Below, piece by piece: positions 1 to 4,947 of a stretch of DNA of 6,333 nt (position 1 is its first letter; every line of letters begins with the position of its first letter). A program made the translations under genes and the position numbers. The DNA is taken from NCBI GenBank assembly GCA_011775825.1, contig JAABYK010000371.1, positions 2,781 through 9,113 on the forward strand. The letters run 5' to 3'. This stretch comes from Candidatus Zhuqueibacterota bacterium. Lineage in GTDB: Bacteria > Zhuqueibacterota > Zhuqueibacteria > Oceanimicrobiales > Oceanimicrobiaceae. The notes beneath the pieces are model-generated. The model was not told the DNA's origin, did not search any database, and saw only the letters and a list, made by a program, of their open reading frames with translations.

Positions 1-897
1 GTGCTGCATCTGGCTGCATTGTCGAACGATCCACTGGGGGATTTGAATCCCGACATCACTTACGAAATCAACTATCATGCGGCCGTCCGATTGGCGGCCC
101 TGGCCAAAGAAGCCGGGGTGCGTCGCTTTATATTCTCTTCCTCGTGCAGTACCTACGGGGCTTCCGGCGATTCGCTGATCGACGAGCAGGCGGAATTTCG
201 TCCGGTGACGCCGTACGGTCGGTCAAAAGTGCTGGTTGAACAGGCCGTGTCCAAACTGGCTGACGATCGTTTCAGTCCCACATTTCTGCGCAATGCCACA
301 GCCTACGGCGTCTCATCGCGTCTTCGTTTCGATCTGGTTCTCAATAATCTGGTTGCGTGGGCGTTTACCACGGGCAGGGTTCACTTGAAAAGCGACGGCA
401 CGCCCTGGCGACCGATTGTGCACATCGAGGATATCGCCCGAGCGTTTATTGCTGCGCTCCATGCTCCTCGTAAGTTGGTTCATAACGCAGCTTTCAATGT
501 GGGACGCACCGAGGAAAACTATCGGATTCGAGAACTGGCTGAGATTGTACGGGATACCGTACCCGGCTGCCGCCTCGAATTTGCCGATGGCGCCGGCCCG
601 GACAAACGCAATTATCGTGTAGACTGTGATCGGATACAGCATTCGCTGTCAGACTTTTCACCGAAATGGACTGTGCGAAAAGGTGCAAGGCAACTCTATG
701 AGACCTATCAGAAATATGGCTTATGCCTAAAAGAGTTCGAGGGCCAACGTTACAAGCGAATTGATCATATTCAATACTTACTGAAAACAGGGTGTCTGGA
801 TGACACGTTACGCTGGCGCAAAACGGACATTGACAAGTCCAGGAAAAGGGGTGAGGTAAAACATGTACAGTACAATCGAGGCCTGCCGGTCCTGTAA
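1..897 (+). CDS. NAD(P)-dependent nucleotide-sugar epimerase/dehydratase, extended SDR family (5' partial)
   Basis: This is the C-terminal ~298 residues of an extended short-chain dehydrogenase/reductase. Such enzymes oxidise, epimerise or reduce NDP-hexoses in the cytoplasm. Visible hallmarks, numbered from the window start, are HLAALSNDP (3-11), the beta-strand FIFSSSCSTYG (43-53) carrying the active-site Ser/Thr, the catalytic pair Y72-x3-K76 (YGRSK), the RNATAYG-type substrate loop near 97-103, and WRPIVHIEDIARA (136-147). The GxxGxxG nucleotide-binding motif is absent because about 60-70 N-terminal residues lie upstream. The GTG at position 1 is therefore probably an internal valine codon, not the true start. 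The family-like C-terminus seems to end near LDDTLRW (~267-273). The last ~25 basic residues look like an unconserved tail, and its final 12 codons overlap the next gene. The overlap and the pairing with a C-methyltransferase suggest translational coupling and one shared sugar pathway. The exact reaction (epimerase, dehydratase or 4-ketoreductase) cannot be told from sequence alone. Confidence 0.9.
   Translation: MLHLAALSNDPLGDLNPDITYEINYHAAVRLAALAKEAGVRRFIFSSSCSTYGASGDSLIDEQAEFRPVTPYGRSKVLVEQAVSKLADDRFSPTFLRNATAYGVSSRLRFDLVLNNLVAWAFTTGRVHLKSDGTPWRPIVHIEDIARAFIAALHAPRKLVHNAAFNVGRTEENYRIRELAEIVRDTVPGCRLEFADGAGPDKRNYRVDCDRIQHSLSDFSPKWTVRKGARQLYETYQKYGLCLKEFEGQRYKRIDHIQYLLKTGCLDDTLRWRKTDIDKSRKRGEVKHVQYNRGLPVL
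853..857 (+). promoter_or_regulatory. Ribosome binding site of the C-methyltransferase gene
   Basis: GAGGT lies within a purine-rich stretch and ends 5 nt before the ATG at 863. It lies inside the 3' end of the upstream epimerase gene, so both reading frames constrain it. It supports 863 as the true start, since the zinc-cysteine motif begins at residue 8. Confidence 0.65.
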
Positions 898-2092
898 TTA
901 CGAGGACCTGAATGTCATCCTTTCATTGGGACGGACACCTCTGGCCGATCGCCTGCTCACAAAAAAAGATTTGGACCAGGCGGAGTTAACGGCTCCGCTC
1001 GACCTGGCGTTTTGTCCTAACTGCACGCTGATTCAGATTATCGAGACGGTGTTGCCCGAAGTCCTGTTTGATGAGAATTACCCGTATTTTTCATCGGTTT
1101 CGCCAACGCTTCTCAAGCATTCGCGGCGAAACGCGCAAAACTTGATCAAGTCACGAGAACTTCATTCAAAAAGTCTGGTCGTAGAGGTGGCCAGCAACGA
1201 CGGTTACATGTTGAGAAATTTTGTAGAAGAGAATATCCCGGTACTTGGAATTGATCCCGCCATGGCTCCGGCAACCGTTGCCCGGGAAGCGGGCGTGCCC
1301 ACAGTTTGTGATTTTTTTGACAGCGAGTTAGCTGAGCAGCTTCGCTGTGATGGCAATTTGGCGGACGTGGTGATTGCCAACAATGTTTTGGCCCACGTGT
1401 CCGACCTTAACGGTTTTGTAGCGGGCATCGCCACCATTCTAAAGGCGGGTGGCTTGGCTGTGATCGAGGTGCCCTACATTGTCGATCTGGTTGAGAACTG
1501 TGAATTCGATACCATTTACCATCAGCATCTGTGCTATTTTTCGGTGACGGCGCTGAACCAACTGTTTCGACGACACAATCTTTATCTTAATCATTTGATT
1601 CATATTCCGATTCATGGAGGATCGCTGCGACTGTATGTGGAACCGCGAGAATCGGTGCGGGACTCTGTGAATTTTTATCTCCGGTTAGAAAAGGAACGAG
1701 GCATTGCCGATTTGTGCCTGTATCGAAAGTTTGCTGAACGCGTGAAGAAAATCCGGCTCGATTTGACGGCCTTGTTAGAAACGTTAAAGCAGGAAGGCAA
1801 ACGAATTGCCGGCTACGCTGCGTCTGCCAAGGCAACCACGCTCTTGAGCTATTGCGGGATTGACAAGCGTTACCTCGACTTTCTTGTGGATATGAACGCC
1901 TTTAAACATGGCCGTTACATGAGCGTCAATCATCTCCCCATCTTCCCGACGAGCAAGTTGATGGAAGACCAAGCCGACTATCTTCTTCTTCTCGCTTGGA
2001 ATTTCGCAGAAGAGATTCTGTGTCAGCAATTTGATTACGTGCAAAGGGGTGGCAAATTCATTATCCCAATCCCGAGTCCGAGAATTGTGTGA
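863..2092 (+). CDS. Sugar C-methyltransferase, class I SAM-dependent, three-domain type (TylCIII/NovU-like)
   Basis: This 409-residue protein is complete and of normal length for SAM-dependent NDP-sugar C-methyltransferases, which methylate a carbon next to the keto group of NDP-4-keto-deoxyhexoses. The N-terminal zinc-binding domain (Methyltransf_13 type) has C8-x2-C11 and C51-x2-C54, the four expected ligands. The central Rossmann methyltransferase domain has VVEVASNDGYML (106-117) as the SAM glycine loop and GIDP (129-132) with the acidic ribose-binding position. It also has NNVLAHVSDL (173-182) and GGLAVIEVPY (196-205). YHQHLCYFS (219-227) is the conserved His-rich catalytic stretch, with H220 and H222 as candidate base residues. 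GGSLR follows at 252-256. The C-terminal Methyltransf_14 domain has GYAASAKATTLL (317-328), a VDMNAFKHG segment near 343-351, LLLAWNFAEEI and GGKFIIPIP near the end. No key residue is missing. The gene overlaps the preceding epimerase by 35 bp, so the two are very likely one operon. The product sugar is inferred to be C-methyl branched; the position methylated is unknown. Confidence 0.93.
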   Translation: MYSTIEACRSCNYEDLNVILSLGRTPLADRLLTKKDLDQAELTAPLDLAFCPNCTLIQIIETVLPEVLFDENYPYFSSVSPTLLKHSRRNAQNLIKSRELHSKSLVVEVASNDGYMLRNFVEENIPVLGIDPAMAPATVAREAGVPTVCDFFDSELAEQLRCDGNLADVVIANNVLAHVSDLNGFVAGIATILKAGGLAVIEVPYIVDLVENCEFDTIYHQHLCYFSVTALNQLFRRHNLYLNHLIHIPIHGGSLRLYVEPRESVRDSVNFYLRLEKERGIADLCLYRKFAERVKKIRLDLTALLETLKQEGKRIAGYAASAKATTLLSYCGIDKRYLDFLVDMNAFKHGRYMSVNHLPIFPTSKLMEDQADYLLLLAWNFAEEILCQQFDYVQRGGKFIIPIPSPRIV

Positions 2093-2106
2093 TTTGAGGC
2101 AAGTTC

Positions 2107-2223
2107 ATGGCTCCCCAGTTCCTTCCCTCCGGTCTCGCCCATTTAGCAAATGATTGCACGAGAAGCCTACTGTGGGAGAGGTCCGGAGGTGAAGGCCCCA
2201 GGCATTTCGCTCTCGCAACTTAA
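2107..2223 (+). CDS. Possible 38-codon small ORF or leader peptide (marginal)
   Basis: An ATG 14 nt after the methyltransferase stop opens 38 codons ending in TAA. GAGG at 2096-2099 sits 7 nt ahead of the start, which is plausible ribosome-binding spacing. The predicted peptide begins MAPQFLPSG and ends HFALAT. It has no membrane segment and resembles no family I know. It spans the whole inverted repeat at 2121-2195, so its codons are largely set by that palindrome. The ORF may therefore be chance coding through a repeat rather than a gene. Confidence 0.15.
   Translation: MAPQFLPSGLAHLANDCTRSLLWERSGGEGPRHFALAT
2121..2195. repeat. Long imperfect inverted repeat in the methyltransferase-to-hypothetical gap
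   Basis: The left arm at 2121-2140 pairs with the right arm at 2174-2195. The paired blocks are CCTTC (2121-2125) with GAAGG (2191-2195), CCTCCGG (2126-2132) with CCGGAGG (2183-2189), CTC (2134-2136) with GAG (2178-2180), and CCC (2138-2140) with GGG (2174-2176). They are broken only by a 1-nt bulge, a small internal loop and one mismatch, giving 18 base pairs. The 33-nt loop holds a further small hairpin, GCAA (2146-2149) with TTGC (2154-2157). No T-run follows the right arm, so this is not a typical intrinsic terminator. The GGGAGAGG...GGTGAAGG character resembles dispersed intergenic palindromes seen in many bacterial genomes. Whether it is repeated in this genome cannot be seen from one copy. 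Confidence 0.6.
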
Positions 2224-2240
2224 CCAGCGACTCTTACAAA

Positions 2241-3281
2241 ATGAATAGACCCATGAGACTCAAGAAGATTTTCCTTGCACTGTTTGTTTCCTTCAGTTTT
2301 CTGGTCTGTTGGCGCACCAACGACTCGCGTCAGCCCTTGCTCCAGGTGTTGCATGTTCAGGATACGTATTCTCGGCGCGCCGATGATTTTACCGTGAATG
2401 TCACAGGATTACTGTCCCCAGGGACACAGGCCGCAAGATATCGAATCAACGATTCTGATTGGTTCCCCATCCGGCAAGATCAGCTTCGGGTCCCCGAGCC
2501 ATTTTTTACCATCGAATTGTTTGCGGATCAGCTCAAGAAGGGAGCGAATGTTCTGCACATTGCCGCCGGCTCTGAAAGTGCTTTGCCTGACACGACCGTT
2601 TCTCTGCAATTCAACTATGATCCGCAGCCAGTTTCGTTATCTCAAATTCAAAATTGGGATAGCCCAGAGCTTGACGTTTATGATGGGCATTGGGAGCGAG
2701 TTCCGCAGAGCAACGGAACCTGGCGAGTGAGGCCGAAACCGGGATTCGAGGGGTATGATCGTATCCTCATCGTGTGTGGCGCATTTGCTGGAGGTCGCCG
2801 CATCGAGACGGACGTAACGTTTCGACATCGCGTTGGCAGCAAACCGTACGGCTTTGGCATTCTCTCCCTTTGGGGCGGCTCCCCGGATGACCCCGGCGTG
2901 GCTCCGCGTCGCGGTTGGAATTTCGGACTCGCATGGTATTACTCGATGGGAGCCGGCCTGGGCCTGTTTTATTCCTACAAACACGGTGACGATCACCCCC
3001 AATCGCTTTCCACGTACCAGGAATTCAGACCGCAAAAGAATCAGCGCTACCATTTGATCGTGGAGGCGTGGCCGGAGGAAAGCGAATCCGGGATGGTTCG
3101 GTTTCGGCAACGCATGAAATGGTGGAATCACGAGAGTCCGGAATCTCCCAAATGGATTGAGCTCGCCGATTCGAAGCGCATTCTTTCCCCAGGTGATGAA
3201 TTCGCAGTGGCACTGCTCGCGCACCGCTGCCAGGTTGAATTTGGCCCGGTGTTCGTGAGCCCTCTTGAGCCTGAGAATTGA
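2241..3281 (+). CDS. Exported protein of unknown function, predicted Ig-like plus concanavalin A/LamG-like beta-sandwich
   Basis: I do not recognise this 346-residue protein as a named family. A short basic N-terminus (RLKK, 6-9) and a hydrophobic segment at about 10-23 look like a signal peptide or a single membrane anchor. C23 follows FLV, which does not fit a lipobox well. Residues ~35-128 are beta-rich, with YRINDSDW and later ADQLKKGANVLHIAA, a pattern typical of small Ig-like sandwich domains. Residues ~136-343 are rich in aromatics and glycine: WDSPELDVYDGHW, then GYDR at 171-174, RRIETDVTF, YGFGILSLWGG, FGLAWYYSMGAGLGLFY, and WW at 294-295. This resembles LamG/concanavalin A-like carbohydrate-binding or lyase folds, but I see no certain catalytic site. 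An in-frame TGA at 2190 limits the start to the ATG at 2241 or the one at 2253; neither has a clear Shine-Dalgarno. The flippase begins 27 bp downstream. Its place in the cluster suggests work on exported glycan, which is inference only. Confidence 0.8.
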   Translation: MNRPMRLKKIFLALFVSFSFLVCWRTNDSRQPLLQVLHVQDTYSRRADDFTVNVTGLLSPGTQAARYRINDSDWFPIRQDQLRVPEPFFTIELFADQLKKGANVLHIAAGSESALPDTTVSLQFNYDPQPVSLSQIQNWDSPELDVYDGHWERVPQSNGTWRVRPKPGFEGYDRILIVCGAFAGGRRIETDVTFRHRVGSKPYGFGILSLWGGSPDDPGVAPRRGWNFGLAWYYSMGAGLGLFYSYKHGDDHPQSLSTYQEFRPQKNQRYHLIVEAWPEESESGMVRFRQRMKWWNHESPESPKWIELADSKRILSPGDEFAVALLAHRCQVEFGPVFVSPLEPEN

Positions 3282-3308
3282 TTTTCAACACATAGGCATC
3301 AACTTACC

Positions 3309-4805
3309 ATGTCATCAGCACTGAAAAATATCGTTAAACATTCAGGGATTTACTCGGCGGGTAAGATTCTGGCCAATTCCATCGGGTTTCTTCTGATTCC
3401 TGTTTATACCCGTTATTTGACCCCGGCCGATTACGGTACGCTTGAAATCCTCACCATTACCGGACAAGTCTTGATCACTGTCTGCACGTTGGGGATTGGA
3501 AACGGTCTGCTAAAGGTCTTTCTGCACGACTCGAATGACGACAAAGAGCGTAAGCAGGCGGCCACCATCGCGTATGTATTTGTCGTGCTCATGTCGGTTT
3601 TGGTGTTCGGCCCGGCCATTCTATTCTCGGGCCTCATTTCGAAATTGACGCTCAATGATTCATCGCTGTCCTTGTGGTTTGCGATCTTATTTCTATCCGG
3701 CCTGTTTTCGGCGGTCAGTGTGATCCCGTTTCAAGTCTATCGTGCCGAACGTCAATCCGTGAGGTACACACTGATCAATTTGTTGAAGTTTGTCCTCGTG
3801 CTGGGCAGCAACATTTTTTTCGTAGTCGTTCTGGAGTTGGGCGTGGTCGGGGTGCTTTATGGCAGCCTGATTGGCGCGCTATCTGTGTTTGTTGTAAATT
3901 TTCTGCGCATTCGCGGCTACTTTGTCTGGAAGGTCACGCTCAAGTTGCTAAAAAAGATGCTGCGGTTTGGGCTTCCCTTGCTTCCGGCCATGTTGGCGAT
4001 ATGGATGGTCACCTCCATCGATAGATACCTTTTGGCGCAGTTTTCGGATCTGAATGAACTCGGGCTTTATTCGATGGGCATGCGATTCGCAATCATCCTC
4101 GAGATCGTGTTTCGCATCCCGTTCGACACCAATTGGCCCTCTATTTACTTGCCGCTGGCGAAAAAGGCCAACGTCGATCGGGAATTTTCAAAGTTGTTTA
4201 CCTACTACCTGGCCCTCGGGCTGTTTCTGGCTCTCGGCCTGTCTTTGTTCGCCAAACCAGCCATCGAACTGATGACGACTCCCGATTTCTACGGGGCTTA
4301 TGCCATCGTTCCCATTCTTGTGCTGGCATTTTTGTTCAGAGGCATAAGCAGCAACGTTGGCATCGGCATTTGGCTTTCCGGCAAAACGAAATATCAAGCA
4401 TTCATCATGATTGGAACGGCCCTGGTGAACATTGTCCTGAATATCGTGCTGATCTCTCCATTGGGTATGCTCGGAGCAGCGCTTGCCACATTAGCCTCGT
4501 TTGGTTTTATGGCGCTCGTTCACTACGTCGTCAGCCAAAAATTCTTTTCGATTCGATATGAAGCCCGGAGAATTCTCAAACTGATTTCATCATTTTGCGT
4601 TCTGCTGCTGGTCTTTTATTTGATGGCACCCGTTTCACTGCTGACCCAACTGATCACGGCGGCTCTTCTGTGCCTGAGTTTTCCAGCCCTATTGTTCCTG
4701 TTTAATTTCTTCACTGTCGAAGAGATGGAATGGCTGAGGAAAATCCTGAAGCGCACGAGGTTAGCCGTTGTGCCGTTGAGTGCCTTCGTCCGCAGGTACG
4801 TCTAA
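3309..4805 (+). CDS. Polysaccharide/oligosaccharide flippase, Wzx/PST type (MOP superfamily)
   Basis: This 498-residue integral inner-membrane protein would flip undecaprenyl-linked oligosaccharide repeat units from the cytoplasmic to the periplasmic face. The N-terminus is typical of the family: NIVKHSGIYSAGKILANSIGF followed by the first helix, then IPVYTRYLTPADYGTLEIL (about 30-48). I count about 14 hydrophobic helices, roughly at 12-33, 42-67, 84-107, 118-140, 152-173, 174-195, 215-236, 249-270, 296-315, 329-349, 364-383, 386-408, 421-438 and 441-466. Charged loops such as HDSNDDKERKQ (73-83) lie between them. SIDRYLLAQFSDLNELGLYSMGMR near 238-261 is a characteristic mid-protein stretch. 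A basic tail follows the last helix. It is the only ATG available: the preceding in-frame stop is the end of the previous gene, and the next methionine is far inside the protein. The ribosome binding site is weak. Length and topology are normal and no defect is seen. The substrate is not predictable because these proteins diverge strongly. Confidence 0.92.
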   Translation: MSSALKNIVKHSGIYSAGKILANSIGFLLIPVYTRYLTPADYGTLEILTITGQVLITVCTLGIGNGLLKVFLHDSNDDKERKQAATIAYVFVVLMSVLVFGPAILFSGLISKLTLNDSSLSLWFAILFLSGLFSAVSVIPFQVYRAERQSVRYTLINLLKFVLVLGSNIFFVVVLELGVVGVLYGSLIGALSVFVVNFLRIRGYFVWKVTLKLLKKMLRFGLPLLPAMLAIWMVTSIDRYLLAQFSDLNELGLYSMGMRFAIILEIVFRIPFDTNWPSIYLPLAKKANVDREFSKLFTYYLALGLFLALGLSLFAKPAIELMTTPDFYGAYAIVPILVLAFLFRGISSNVGIGIWLSGKTKYQAFIMIGTALVNIVLNIVLISPLGMLGAALATLASFGFMALVHYVVSQKFFSIRYEARRILKLISSFCVLLLVFYLMAPVSLLTQLITAALLCLSFPALLFLFNFFTVEEMEWLRKILKRTRLAVVPLSAFVRRYV

Positions 4806-4876
4806 GTATGTCCCCATGCGAGGACAGCCAGCGCAGTCGGCAGGGGTGTCCCAGGTGTTATGCCCGAATATTTTTA

Positions 4877-4922
4877 GGCCGCCATTCAGAAAACCGGTCA
4901 AACCGAGACCTATTCTGCGGCC
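4877..4922 (+). promoter_or_regulatory. Foldable stem-loop in the leader of the CapK-like gene
   Basis: GGCCG (4877-4881) pairs with CGGCC (4918-4922), CAGAA (4887-4891) with TTCTG (4913-4917), and GGTC (4896-4899) with GACC (4907-4910). The left side bulges 5 nt between the first two blocks, and the apical loop is AAACCGA. The structure ends 16 nt before the Shine-Dalgarno of the next gene. It has no clean T-run after it (AAGCATTTTG), so it is a poor terminator and could equally be an mRNA-processing or stabilising structure. It may also have no function; the call rests only on nested complementarity. Confidence 0.35.
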
Positions 4923-4938
4923 AAGCATTTTGACCCAA

Positions 4939-4943
4939 AGGAG
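4939..4943 (+). promoter_or_regulatory. Ribosome binding site of the CapK-like gene
   Basis: AGGAG, within AAAGGAGAG, lies 4 nt before the ATG at 4948. It is the strongest ribosome binding site in the window and fixes the start of a reading frame that runs open to the window end. Confidence 0.75.
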
Positions 4944-4947
4944 AGCT

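Noticed and set aside
1..3. GTG as the true start of the first gene
   Set aside because: The family needs a Rossmann GxxGxxG region about 60-70 residues earlier, and the visible sequence begins at the HLAA strand, so the gene is cut by the window edge.
2154..2185. Promoter in the gap before the exported protein (TTGCAC as a -35 box)
   Set aside because: No acceptable -10 box lies 16-18 nt downstream; that position falls in the GC-rich right arm of the repeat.
2093..2240. Intrinsic terminator after the methyltransferase gene
   Set aside because: The hairpin is long, but it has a 33-nt loop and no T-run after the right arm, so it does not fit a rho-independent terminator.
2637..3224. Long antisense open frame of 195 codons opposite the exported protein
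   Set aside because: The + strand frame has a coherent signal segment and domain-like patterns. The reverse frame reads as low-order sequence without recognisable motifs, has no ribosome binding site context, and is a shadow ORF.
3279..3309. The exported protein and the flippase are in the same frame, separated by one TGA and nine sense codons, suggesting possible readthrough fusion
   Set aside because: Sharing a frame happens one time in three by chance. The flippase N-terminus at the ATG is already full family length, and no selenocysteine-type hairpin is evident after the TGA.
4133..4561. 142-codon + strand open frame inside the flippase gene
   Set aside because: It lies wholly within a well-supported membrane protein in another frame. 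Its translation shows no family resemblance, so it is a shadow.
4806..4870. Small hairpin GTCC...GGAC and CCCC/GGGG complementarity after the flippase stop
   Set aside because: The pairs are only 4 bp with mismatches and no T-run; this is expected by chance in GC-rich spacer.
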